From positions 1 through 42,401 of the forward strand of contig JAUIJH010000027.1 of NCBI GenBank assembly GCA_030431335.1: 42,401 nt of DNA, given 5' to 3'. The notes under the pieces were generated by a model. It was given only the letters and a program-made list of their open reading frames with translations, had not been told where the DNA came from and did no database searches. The position numbers were made by a program, and so were the translations under genes. Source of the DNA: Alphaproteobacteria bacterium. Lineage in GTDB: Bacteria; Pseudomonadota; Alphaproteobacteria; Rhizobiales; Amorphaceae. Positions within the stretch are counted from its first letter, which is position 1. The number at the start of each line of letters is the position of its first letter. This document shows positions 26,112 through 33,710 of the stretch, piece by piece.

Positions 26112-26185
26112 ATCATGTAACTTATGAAGCTCTCTGACATTGACCTGCTCCCCACATCAAGATTCTTTTGTTGTTACTTGATGTG
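26112..26185. promoter_or_regulatory. Repeated and inverted motif between the Rrf2 and methyltransferase genes
   Basis: ATCATGTAAC (26112-26121) faces the inverted copy GTTACTTGAT (26173-26182). In addition CACATCAAG (26153-26161) and CTTGATGTG (26177-26185) form a 9-bp perfect inverted repeat with a 15-base spacer. The local AT-richness and the position suggest binding sites for the Rrf2-type regulator. The exact operator cannot be told from a single locus. Confidence 0.45.
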
Positions 26186-26206
26186 ACCACTGGGGAGAGC
26201 CCGCCG

Positions 26207-26848
26207 ATGGAAGTCGAAACACCACAGGATCCGCAGGCGTTCTGGGAGGAATTTTACCGCACGCGGCGCACCGGCAGCGCCGGCAAGCCGAGCGCGATGT
26301 TGGTGCGATACGCGGCCGACCTGCCGGCGGGGGCGGCGCTCGATCTCGGCGCCTCGCACGGCGATGACGTGTTGTGGCTCGCCGAACGCGGCTGGCAGGC
26401 GACCGGGATCGACATCTCCGAGACGGCGCTCGAGCGGGCGCGGCAGCGGGCTCGCGATCTCGGCCTCGGCGCGCGGGCGCGCTTCGAGGTGCGCGACCTC
26501 GCCGCCGGCCTGCCGGAAGGGGGCTTCGATCTCATCACGGCCCTCTATTTCCAGTCGCCGGTGGAATTGCCTCGCCCCGCCATCCTGCGCGCGGCGGCGG
26601 CACGGGTGGCGCCGGGCGGGCACATCCTCGTCGTCGCCCATGCCGCAGCGCCTCCGTGGGCCGGCGACATGGCCAAGCACGCGCAATTTCCCACCGTGGC
26701 GAGCGAACTGGAGGCGCTGGACTGCGACCCCACGCGGTGGACGGTCCTGATGGCGAGCGTCGTCGAGCGGGAGGGCACCGGCCCCGACGGAATTAAGGCG
26801 CAGCTTCGGGACACGGTCGTGCTGGCCCGCCGAAACCGCGAGAACTAG
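26207..26848 (+). CDS. Class I SAM-dependent methyltransferase
   Basis: Small cytoplasmic methyltransferase, 213 residues, Rossmann-like class I fold. Motif I is ALDLGASHGDDVLWLAERGW with the acidic end of strand two at GIDIS. The later FDLITALYFQSPVELP matches the post-II/motif IV region. The closest type is the TehB/thiopurine-like group of short methyltransferases that act on small or toxic compounds; substrate unknown. The ATG at 26207 has GGGGAGAG eight bases upstream and is preferred to a TTG 39 bases earlier that lies within the divergent control region. Partner of the divergent Rrf2 gene, a recurrent arrangement I recall from rhizobial genomes. Confidence 0.85.
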   Translation: MEVETPQDPQAFWEEFYRTRRTGSAGKPSAMLVRYAADLPAGAALDLGASHGDDVLWLAERGWQATGIDISETALERARQRARDLGLGARARFEVRDLAAGLPEGGFDLITALYFQSPVELPRPAILRAAAARVAPGGHILVVAHAAAPPWAGDMAKHAQFPTVASELEALDCDPTRWTVLMASVVEREGTGPDGIKAQLRDTVVLARRNREN

Positions 26849-26863
26849 CGCCCTCGATCCCGC

Positions 26864-28363
26864 TCAGGACGGCAGGGCGACGGGCCGGCGGCGGCCCCGG
26901 CGCAGCACTGCGCTGATGAGGACAGCCGCCCAGATCAGCAACGTGAAGATGCCGAGCACGGCGGCGATGGGCCGCTCGAAGAAGGCGATCGGGTCGCCGC
27001 GGGCGATCATCATCGAGGTGGTGAAGTTCTGCTCCACCAGCGGCCCCAGCACGATACCGAGGATGATCGGGGCGACGGCGAACCGGTGCGCCTCCAGGAT
27101 CCAGGCAATCACCCCGAGCACGATCATCACCACCACGCCGAACATGGAGTTGTTGATCGCGTAGGAGCCGACGATGCAGAACAAGAGCACGGCCGCGTTG
27201 AGGTAGCTGCGCGGCACGCGGAAGATGTAGCGCGCCCCCCGCGCCGCCATGTAACCGAGCGGCAGAAGCAGAAGGTTGGCGATGACGAAGACGATCATCA
27301 CCGCATAAAAATTCTGCGGATTGACCGTGAGCAGCGAGGGGCCCGGCTCCATCCCCTTCATGTAGAGGACGCCGACGGCGATGGCCGTCACCGCGTCGCC
27401 GGGAATGCCGAACACCATGGCCGGGATCCAGGCCGACGAGAGCGCGGCGTTGTTGGTGGCGCCCGCCTCGACCAGCCCCTCCGGGTGCCCGGTGCCGAAT
27501 TTCTCCGGCGTCTTGGAGGTCTTCTTGGCGAGCGCATAGGTGACCCAGGCGCCCAGATCGCCGCCCACGCCCGGCAACGCGCCGATCACAGAGCCGATCG
27601 CCGCGCCGCGAAACAGATTGACGCGCCAGCGCTTCAGCTCGGTGAAGACGCCCGCGAACGGGTTGCGCACCTCCGCCTGGGGCGACAGCGACGGCCCGCC
27701 CCGCCCGCTGCGCAGGATCTCCGCCAACGCGAACATGCCGATCATCGCCGGGATGAAGGAGATGCCGCCGGCAAGCTCGCTGGAGCCGAAGGTGAAGCGC
27801 GGGGTCCCCATCAGCGGGTCGAGCCCGATCTGGGCGATGAAGAGGCCCAGAAGCAGCGACAGGACGCCCTTGGCGATGCCGCCCGTCGAGACCAACGCCG
27901 CGCAGGACAAGCCCAGCACCGCGAGCCAGAAATATTCGAACGAGGAGAAGTTGAGCGCGAAGCGGGCGAGCGCCGGCGCCGCGATCATCAGCACGCAGAA
28001 GCCGAACAGACCGCCGAACGCCGCCGAGGAGATGGAGATGCCGATGGCGAGGCCGGCCTTGCCCTGCTTGGTGAGGCCGTACGCCTCCTCCACGTAGGCG
28101 GCCGAAGCGGGCGTGCCGGGGATCCGGAGCAGCGCGCCGGGAATGTCGCCGGCGGTGATCGCCATCGCGGTGCAGGAGATGATGGCGGCGATGGCCGGCA
28201 CGGGTTCCATGTAGAACGTGACCGGCACGAGCAGCGCGGCGGCCATGGTCGCCGTGAGGCCCGGCATCGCGCCGACGAACAGGCCGAACAGCGACGCCAG
28301 CAAAATGACGAGAAGCGTTTGCCCGTTTGCCACCAGGCCGACCGCTTGGGCGAACGCATCCAT
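26864..28363 (-). CDS. tctA: Tripartite tricarboxylate transporter, large subunit TctA (second system)
   Basis: Second TctA in the window, 499 residues, with the same family signatures: FVGAMPGLTATMAAALLVPV at about 28-47 and GDIPGALLRIPGTPASAAYV near 72-91, and a second-half repeat at IGALPGVGGDLGAWVTYALA. It works with the TctB and TctC encoded just upstream. It is clearly different in sequence from the copy at 6484-7986, so it is a paralogous system rather than a recent duplication. A 67-bp gap with a stem-loop separates it from tctB. Its 3' end converges with the methyltransferase gene. Substrate unknown. Confidence 0.95.
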   Translation of the reverse strand: MDAFAQAVGLVANGQTLLVILLASLFGLFVGAMPGLTATMAAALLVPVTFYMEPVPAIAAIISCTAMAITAGDIPGALLRIPGTPASAAYVEEAYGLTKQGKAGLAIGISISSAAFGGLFGFCVLMIAAPALARFALNFSSFEYFWLAVLGLSCAALVSTGGIAKGVLSLLLGLFIAQIGLDPLMGTPRFTFGSSELAGGISFIPAMIGMFALAEILRSGRGGPSLSPQAEVRNPFAGVFTELKRWRVNLFRGAAIGSVIGALPGVGGDLGAWVTYALAKKTSKTPEKFGTGHPEGLVEAGATNNAALSSAWIPAMVFGIPGDAVTAIAVGVLYMKGMEPGPSLLTVNPQNFYAVMIVFVIANLLLLPLGYMAARGARYIFRVPRSYLNAAVLLFCIVGSYAINNSMFGVVVMIVLGVIAWILEAHRFAVAPIILGIVLGPLVEQNFTTSMMIARGDPIAFFERPIAAVLGIFTLLIWAAVLISAVLRRGRRRPVALPS

Positions 28364-28392
28364 CTCAAGTCCTCACGAAGCTACTGGCAAGG

Positions 28393-28423
28393 GTCGCGGC
28401 GGACGCCAGGCGCCCGGCGCGAC
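28393..28423 (-). other. Intercistronic stem-loop, tctB to tctA
   Basis: On the minus (transcribed) strand: GTCGCG, a 2x2 internal loop, GGGCG, loop CCTGG, CGTCC, CGCGAC. The inner stem includes a G-U pair that would be A-C on the other strand, so the hairpin favours the mRNA sense. No T-tract. Confidence 0.5.
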
Positions 28424-28430
28424 GTTCGCG

Positions 28431-28895
28431 TCAAAAACCGAGGATGCCGCGCGGCAGCGGCACGCCGAGCGCGTGAACGAAGACGGTGTAGAGCGCCCCC
28501 GTGGCGAGGACGCCGAACACCGTCGCGCCGATCCAGCCCGCGCCGCCGAGGCGGGCCGCACCCGCCGCGAACACCGTTCCGGCGACGAGGAAGCCCACCG
28601 TCGGCATCACAAGGACGAGGGCTGCGAGAAGCGCGAGGACGATGACGACATCCCAGCGCAACATCGGGCCCGAGGGCAGGCTCGCCTGTCCCCCCCGCGC
28701 CGGCAGCAAGGCGCCGACCGCAAGGACGAGGCCGAACACCACCATGCCGATGCCGGTGATGGTCGGGAACATGCCCGACCCCACCGGCAGCTTGCCCATG
28801 GTGGGCAATTCGGCCGCCTTGATCGCGATTCCCGCGCCGAGCACCGCGAAGGCGAGGCCCAGCGCGAGGTCGCCGCGGTTGACGCGGATCGCCAT
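28431..28895 (-). CDS. tctB: Tripartite tricarboxylate transporter, small subunit TctB (second system)
   Basis: Small TTT membrane subunit, 154 residues, four hydrophobic segments (LALGLAFAVLGAGIAIKAAE, ITGIGMVVFGLVLAVGALL, VVIVLALLAALVLVM with FLVAGTVFAAGA, and a C-terminal one around TVFGVLATGALYTVFVHALG). The N-terminal MAIRVNRGDLALG is typical. The ATG lies 1 bp after the tctC stop. Assignment is by topology and position. Confidence 0.9.
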   Translation of the reverse strand: MAIRVNRGDLALGLAFAVLGAGIAIKAAELPTMGKLPVGSGMFPTITGIGMVVFGLVLAVGALLPARGGQASLPSGPMLRWDVVIVLALLAALVLVMPTVGFLVAGTVFAAGAARLGGAGWIGATVFGVLATGALYTVFVHALGVPLPRGILGF

Positions 28896-28896
28896 G

Positions 28897-29862
28897 CTAT
28901 TGTTCGATCTTGGCGGCGCCGATCGCCTTGCCGAACGCTTCGCCGCGCTGTGCGAGGTAGGCCTCGAAGTCAGGCCCGCCCTGCCAGACGACGCCGTAGT
29001 TCAGCTTGCCCATCTGCTCGTGGAAGGCGTCGCTCGCCACGATCTCTTCCATCGCCGACAGGAGCTTCTCGGTCGCCTCGTCCGGGATGCCATTGGGGGC
29101 GCCCAGGCCACGCCAGCCGCCGATGGCAAAGTCGATGTCCAGCGCCTCGTTGGCGGTCGGCACGTCCGGATAGGCCGCGTTGCGCTCCGGGCCGAGATAG
29201 GCGAGCGCGCGGATCTCGCCCGCATCCATCAGCGCCTTGGCCTCGGGGAACTGCGAGACGGCCGCGTCGATGGCGCCGGAGGCGAGGAGCTGCAGCGAGG
29301 GGGCCGCGCCGTCGGTGGGGATCCAGGCCGCTTCACCGGCATCGGCACCCACACCGTCGACCAGGCTGACCCACGACAGGTGGTTGAGGCCGCCGAAATT
29401 GGCGCCCGAGGCCTGCACCGCTCTGGGATCTTCCTTCACCGCCGCGGCGAGATCCTCGATGCTTTCGAACGGCGAATCGGCGCGCACGAAGACCGCGGAC
29501 GGATCGGCGTTGTAGAGCCCGATCAGCGTGTAGTCGCCGTAGGTGATGTCGGCGCTGCCGACCGGCTTGTACATCGAGACCTCGGTGGTGACGATGCCGA
29601 GCGTGTATCCGTCGGGATCGGCTTCCTTGATCGCCGTGTGGCCGACGATGCCGCCGCCGCCGGTGCGGTTCACCACGTTGACGGGCTCGCCGAGCTTCTC
29701 TTCCAGCATGCTGGCGATGATGCGGCCGGTCGCATCGGTGCCGCCGCCGGCCGACCACGGCACGATCAGCGTGATGGGGCGCTCGGGATATTCGGCAAGA
29801 GCCGCCGTGGTGCCCAGCGCGAGCGCGACCATCGCGCCAGCGGCTGCAAACTTGAAGTTCAT
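28897..29862 (-). CDS. tctC: TctC-type periplasmic solute-binding protein (second system)
   Basis: Periplasmic Bug-family receptor, 321 residues. Signal peptide at residues 1-23 (AGAMVALALGTTAALA). The mature N-terminus EYPERPITLIVPWSAGGGTD and VVNRTGGGGIVG are Bug hallmarks, and AAYPDVPTANE is the C-terminal counterpart. The start has AGGAGG upstream; the longer frame would run through the promoter-proximal hairpin. The order is SDR, GntR regulator, tctC, tctB, tctA, so this transporter is probably regulated by that GntR protein. Ligand not readable. Confidence 0.95.
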   Translation of the reverse strand: MNFKFAAAGAMVALALGTTAALAEYPERPITLIVPWSAGGGTDATGRIIASMLEEKLGEPVNVVNRTGGGGIVGHTAIKEADPDGYTLGIVTTEVSMYKPVGSADITYGDYTLIGLYNADPSAVFVRADSPFESIEDLAAAVKEDPRAVQASGANFGGLNHLSWVSLVDGVGADAGEAAWIPTDGAAPSLQLLASGAIDAAVSQFPEAKALMDAGEIRALAYLGPERNAAYPDVPTANEALDIDFAIGGWRGLGAPNGIPDEATEKLLSAMEEIVASDAFHEQMGKLNYGVVWQGGPDFEAYLAQRGEAFGKAIGAAKIEQ

Positions 29863-29879
29863 CAGTGCTTTCCTCCTGG

Positions 29880-29915
29880 TTTTCGGTCCGTTTCTTCGTC
29901 TCGGACCTCGGAAAA
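29880..29915 (-). other. Stem-loop directly before the tctC ribosome site
   Basis: On the minus strand: TTTTC, a 3-base bulge, GGTCCG, an 11-base loop, CGGACC, GAAAA (11 bp in all), two bases before the AGGAGG ribosome site of tctC. It could shield the tctC 5' end or affect translation. It lies in the 101-bp gap after the GntR gene. Confidence 0.45.
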
Positions 29916-29963
29916 GTTGGCTGGCCATCGGCGAGGCCGGGCGACGCTCCCGCGCCGCCTCGG

Positions 29964-30701
29964 TCACGGTCGATCGGGTTGTTCGCCGCGCGAGAGCGCG
30001 AGCATGAGGTAGCGGGTGGAGTTGTCGATGTGGACGCCGAGAGCTGCCGCCGCCTTGTCCGGCTCGCCGGTCAGGATGGCGGCGTGGATGTCCCTGTGCT
30101 CCACCAGCCCGTTTTCCATCGGCTTGGACGGCACCCGCACGGACACGAGAATCACGTCGATCACCAGCTGGTAGATCGCGTCGTACAGCGTCGACATCAC
30201 GTCGTTGCCGAGCGCGCGGACCAGGGCGCGATGGAACGCGGCGTCGGCGGCGGCATAGGCCTCGAAATCGCGCGCCGCGACGCTCGCTTCCATCTCCGTC
30301 AGCGCCACCTCGATGCCGCTGATGTCGCCATCGCCGGCGGCGAGCTGGCGGGCCGCGTCCACCTCGAACATGCGGCGCACCTTCATCACTTCGACGAGGT
30401 GCGACGGGTCGCGGTGGAACAGCGAGCGCACCGTGATGCCGAGCGAGGACAGATACTGGCCGATGTCGTCGCGCACCACTTCGGCGCGGCCGCCGTGGCG
30501 GCGCTTGACGAGCCCCTTGGTCTCCAGGATCTGCAATGCCTCGCGCACGCTGCGGGTGGAGATGCCGAACGACTTGGCGATCTCCGCCTCGGCCGGCATC
30601 TTCTCGCCGATCTCCAGGTCGCCCGACAGGATCCGCTCCTCGAAGGAGGCCACCACCGCCGCGTGCAGTTTGTCGCGGCTGGGGGCTTCCTTGTCTGTCA
30701 C
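29964..30701 (-). CDS. GntR-family (FCD/FadR-type) transcriptional regulator
   Basis: GntR regulator with an FCD ligand domain, 245 residues. Winged HTH at about 12-75 (GEKMPAEAEIAKSFGISTRS, then REALQILETKGLVKRRHGG). The C-terminal helical FCD domain carries acidic/histidine metal-ligand candidates in DAAFHRALV, EHRDIHAAI and GVHIDNS, the D-x4-H and H spacing of the family. The start is a GTG overlapping the SDR stop as GTGA, so translational coupling is expected; the ribosome site is weak. A long frame joining it to the SDR gene is in a different frame from that gene. It likely controls the SDR/tctCBA unit. FCD regulators usually sense organic acids. Confidence 0.92.
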   Translation of the reverse strand: MTDKEAPSRDKLHAAVVASFEERILSGDLEIGEKMPAEAEIAKSFGISTRSVREALQILETKGLVKRRHGGRAEVVRDDIGQYLSSLGITVRSLFHRDPSHLVEVMKVRRMFEVDAARQLAAGDGDISGIEVALTEMEASVAARDFEAYAAADAAFHRALVRALGNDVMSTLYDAIYQLVIDVILVSVRVPSKPMENGLVEHRDIHAAILTGEPDKAAAALGVHIDNSTRYLMLALSRGEQPDRP

Positions 30702-31516
30702 CACGCGGTGAAGCCGCCGTCGATGACGGTGTTGGCGCCGGTCATGTAGGTGGAGGCGTCGGAGGCGAGGAACTGGACGACGCCCATGAACTCCTCGATC
30801 TCGGCCTGCCGGCCGAGCGGCACGCGCTGCAGGAAGGCCTCGATGAATTCCGGGTCGAAGTTGGCCGTCTTCACGCCGCCGAACGTGATGAGGTTGCAAC
30901 GCACGTTCTTCGGCGCCCAATAGGTGGCGACGTAGCGCGTGAGGTTGACGAGGCCCGACTTGGAGGCCGCATACGCGACGGCCTTGTAGAACGGCTTGCC
31001 GTCCTTTTTCTCGCGGTAGGCGTAGAGAGCCTGGTTGGGCGACACGAGCCCGTACATCGATCCGACATTGATGATCGAGCCGCGCCGCTCGTCCGCCATC
31101 TTGGTGCCGATGACCTGGGTCGTCAGCATCACGCCGGTCAGGTTGACGTCGATGACGTCGTTCCAGAATTCCTGCGGGTAGGTCTCGAACGGGCCGTTCT
31201 GCTCGGGCGGGCCGGACGGCTTGGAATCGATGCCGGCGTTGTTGACGAGCACATGCGGCACGCCCCAGTCGGCGACCACTTCGTCGGTGGCGGCCTGCAG
31301 CGCTTCCTTGTCGGCGACGCTCGCGACCAGCACGCGCACCCGGTCGCCGGCGCCGGGGAACAGCTCTTCCACCTGCGCCTTGTCCACCGCGCGGCGGGAA
31401 TAGACAGCGACTTTGGCGCCCTCGCTCACGAGGTGGTTGGTGAAGGCCCTGCCGAGCTGACCGAGGCCGCCCGTCACAACGCACACCCTGTCCTTCACGC
31501 TGAAGAGATTGCTCAT
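30698..31516 (-). CDS. PtmA-like short-chain dehydrogenase/reductase
   Basis: Classical SDR, 272 residues. Cofactor motif TGGLGQLG at 15-22, NNAG at 92-95, S153 in NVGSMYG, and the YxxxK pair Y182/K186 (AYAASKSG). A roughly 12-residue insertion (EKKDGKPFYKAV, 169-180) precedes the active site. This insertion and the SMYG-L-V-S-P segment resemble the PtmA branch of SDRs named for flagellin sugar modification. Substrate here probably relates to the imported acid instead. The ATG at 31516 has GGGAG immediately upstream. It overlaps the GntR gene by four bases. First gene of the presumed operon that continues to tctA. Confidence 0.9.
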   Translation of the reverse strand: MSNLFSVKDRVCVVTGGLGQLGRAFTNHLVSEGAKVAVYSRRAVDKAQVEELFPGAGDRVRVLVASVADKEALQAATDEVVADWGVPHVLVNNAGIDSKPSGPPEQNGPFETYPQEFWNDVIDVNLTGVMLTTQVIGTKMADERRGSIINVGSMYGLVSPNQALYAYREKKDGKPFYKAVAYAASKSGLVNLTRYVATYWAPKNVRCNLITFGGVKTANFDPEFIEAFLQRVPLGRQAEIEEFMGVVQFLASDASTYMTGANTVIDGGFTAW

Positions 31517-31565
31517 GTGCTCCCGATCCGCTCCCGGTCCCGACGTCCGTGTCTTTCGCCAGAGC

Positions 31566-31590
31566 TGACATGACACATGTCATATGTCAA
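31566..31590. promoter_or_regulatory. GntR-type operator candidate overlapping a -35
   Basis: Nested inverted repeats: TGACA-CA-TGTCA (31571-31582), and TGACAT (31566-31571) matched by ATGTCA (31584-31589). On the minus strand the outer arm makes a perfect TTGACA (31585-31590) toward the SDR gene, so a bound regulator would block the promoter. The -10 is not clear. Confidence 0.5.
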
Positions 31591-31898
31591 GCGAGGCAAG
31601 CCGTCGAGCGCGTGCCGCGCGCAGAGTCGGGCCGCGCGATCGGAGCCCCGATCTCAGGCGTCGTGGGGAGCTGAATCAGAGGGGGACGGGTCGCGCGCTC
31701 AGGCGTTCCTGGGAGGCGCGGCGTGCCCCCGGGAATGCGCCTCCACCATCGGCGATGGGGGGTTCCGGGTTAGTCAGTGATGAGGTGACCAAGCCTTCAG
31801 CCGGCATCGCGGGCGGAGGATCACACCTCACCCGCGCCGGTTCGCTTGCGGCGATGGGCGCCCCACAGCGGTGTCCGCTATCAGGCGTTTCCGGTGTC
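31591..31898. other. 308-bp region without a gene
   Basis: Between the SDR-gene control region and the 3' end of the nucleotidase gene. An 8-bp inverted repeat (GGAGGCGC at 31712-31719 with GCGCCTCC at 31737-31744) is visible. No coding frame with a plausible start or composition is seen. Confidence 0.5.
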
Positions 31899-31925
31899 GC
31901 GTGGCGGCCGGTTGGTCCGCCACGC
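31899..31925 (-). terminator. Stem-loop at the nucleotidase 3' end
   Basis: A 9-bp perfect stem, GCGTGGCGG (31899-31907) with CCGCCACGC (31917-31925), 9-base loop, 15 bases after the stop of the nucleotidase gene at 31941. No T-tract follows in the minus direction. May protect the 3' end or assist Rho-dependent termination. Confidence 0.45.
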
Positions 31926-31940
31926 TCCTTGCGGCCGGGG

Positions 31941-33533
31941 CTACTGCTTGTAGGTGACCCGGCCTTGCAGCTGCGGGTCCACCGGGCTGTTCTGGCCGAT
32001 ATACTCGGCGACGACATCTTCCAGGCTCGGCCCGAAATCGTATGCGTTGGTGCCCTTTTCGGCGAATACGGCGTAACCGTCGCCGCCCTGGCGCATGTAG
32101 TCGTTGGTGACGACGCCGTAGGTGGCGCCCTCGTCGATGGGCGCCCAGCCGTCGCCGTCCTTCACCTCGACGTTGACGATGCGCCCTTCGCCCGGTGCCA
32201 CCGACTTGTCGATGGTGTAGCGCAGCCCCGCGACCTGGGGGAAGCGGCCCGCACCGTCCTCGATCTGCGACACGCCATTCTCCAGCGCCGCGATCACGTC
32301 CGCACCGGTGAGCTGGAAGGTCGCCAGCGTGTTCTGGAACGGCAGCACGGTGAGCACCTCGCCCATGGTCACGGTGCCCTCGTCGATGGAGGCACGCAGG
32401 CCGCCGCCGTTCTGGATCGCGATCGTGATGCCCTGGTCCTTGACGCGGTCGAGCATCGCATCGGCGACGAGAACGCCCATGGTGCATTCCTCGGCGCGGC
32501 AGGTCTCGCGGCTGCCGTCGATCGCCACGGCCGACGTGCCGATCTCACGGCTGCGGATCTCCTCCAGCGGCTTGGCGAGCTCGTTGACGCGCGCGTCCAT
32601 GGCCGAGTCCTTCGCGACGCTGGCGTCAATGACGCCGGTGTCGCCCGCGAGGTCGGTCACATCGCCGGCATCGTTGAAGGTGATGTCGATCTTGCCGAGA
32701 TACTTGCCGTAGGAGCCGGCCTGAACGATGGGGGTGGTGCCGCCGGAATTCTCCACCATCACGGGATAGGATTCGGCCGCGCCCTCGATGGCGTTGGACA
32801 GCAGCGTGTGGGAGTGGCCGCCGACGATGATGTCGATGCCCGGCACCTCGGCCGCGATGCGCTTGTCGACGTTGAGACCCGAGTGGCTGAGCACGATGAT
32901 GCGCTCGACCCCGGCGGCCTTCAGCGTCTCGATCTCGCGCGCCACGGCGGCCGCGGGGTCGGTGAAGGTGATCGTCGGCCCAGGCGAGGCCAGCTCGGCG
33001 TTGTTCTGCGGCGTCAGCCCGATGACGCCGTAGCGCTGACCGCCGGCCTCGACGATTGCCGTGGGGGCGATGAGGTCCGCGATGGGCGATTCGGCCGCGA
33101 CGTCGGCGTTGGCCATGACGAGCGGGAACTTCACCGCCTTCACGAAGTCGCGCAGCACCTCGGGGCCGTCGTCGAATTCGTGGTTGCCGACGGCCATCAC
33201 GTCGAAGCCGATGGTGTTCATGATCTCCGCGGCGGCCTGACCCTTGTAGTAGGTGTAGAACAGGGAGCCTTGGAACTGGTCGCCGCCGTCGAGCAGCAGG
33301 ACCGGGTAGTTGGTGCTCGCCCGCGCATCGTTGATGGCGGTGACGAGACGGGCGGCGCCGCCGAAGCATTTGCCTTCCGCATCGTCGTCGGCACTGCAGG
33401 TGCCGTTATACTTGGAGATCGGCTCGATGCGGCTGTGCAGGTCGTTGATGTGCAAGATGGTGACCGTGTCGTCGGCCAGCGCCAGCGCCGGGCAGATTAC
33501 CGCGAGCGCGGCGGTCAGAGTGCGCAAACTCAT
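31941..33533 (-). CDS. Periplasmic 5'-nucleotidase / 2',3'-cyclic phosphodiesterase (UshA-like)
   Basis: Metallophosphoesterase plus 5'-nucleotidase C-terminal domain, 530 residues. Signal peptide at residues 1-20 (LTAALAVICPALALA). Metal-binding motifs: LHINDLHSR with D31/H33 at 27-35, LLDGGDQFQG at 80-89, AVGNHEFDDG with N117/H118, and GGHSHT. The C-terminal substrate domain is seen in VTMGEVLTVLPFQNTLATF and NDYMRQGGDGY, the aromatic stack region. It would release nucleosides and phosphate from nucleotides in the periplasm. The ATG at 33533 has GGAGAG upstream; 16 extra upstream codons are unlikely. It is codirectional with the isomerase gene, 177 bp downstream, so linkage is loose. Confidence 0.92.
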   Translation of the reverse strand: MSLRTLTAALAVICPALALADDTVTILHINDLHSRIEPISKYNGTCSADDDAEGKCFGGAARLVTAINDARASTNYPVLLLDGGDQFQGSLFYTYYKGQAAAEIMNTIGFDVMAVGNHEFDDGPEVLRDFVKAVKFPLVMANADVAAESPIADLIAPTAIVEAGGQRYGVIGLTPQNNAELASPGPTITFTDPAAAVAREIETLKAAGVERIIVLSHSGLNVDKRIAAEVPGIDIIVGGHSHTLLSNAIEGAAESYPVMVENSGGTTPIVQAGSYGKYLGKIDITFNDAGDVTDLAGDTGVIDASVAKDSAMDARVNELAKPLEEIRSREIGTSAVAIDGSRETCRAEECTMGVLVADAMLDRVKDQGITIAIQNGGGLRASIDEGTVTMGEVLTVLPFQNTLATFQLTGADVIAALENGVSQIEDGAGRFPQVAGLRYTIDKSVAPGEGRIVNVEVKDGDGWAPIDEGATYGVVTNDYMRQGGDGYAVFAEKGTNAYDFGPSLEDVVAEYIGQNSPVDPQLQGRVTYKQ

Positions 33534-33710
33534 TCGCCTATGTCCTCTCCAAAACGGCGAAGGTTCCCCGCTCGCCGTCACGCCGGCCCCACGCCGACCC
33601 CTTGGTTCAATTCTTACAGGATTGGTTTGTCGTTTCCATCACGTGCGAGCACCTAGTTTCGGCGGCCAGATTTCCCCCCGTGCGCCACGGCCATGCGAAG
33701 TCGGCCGAGG

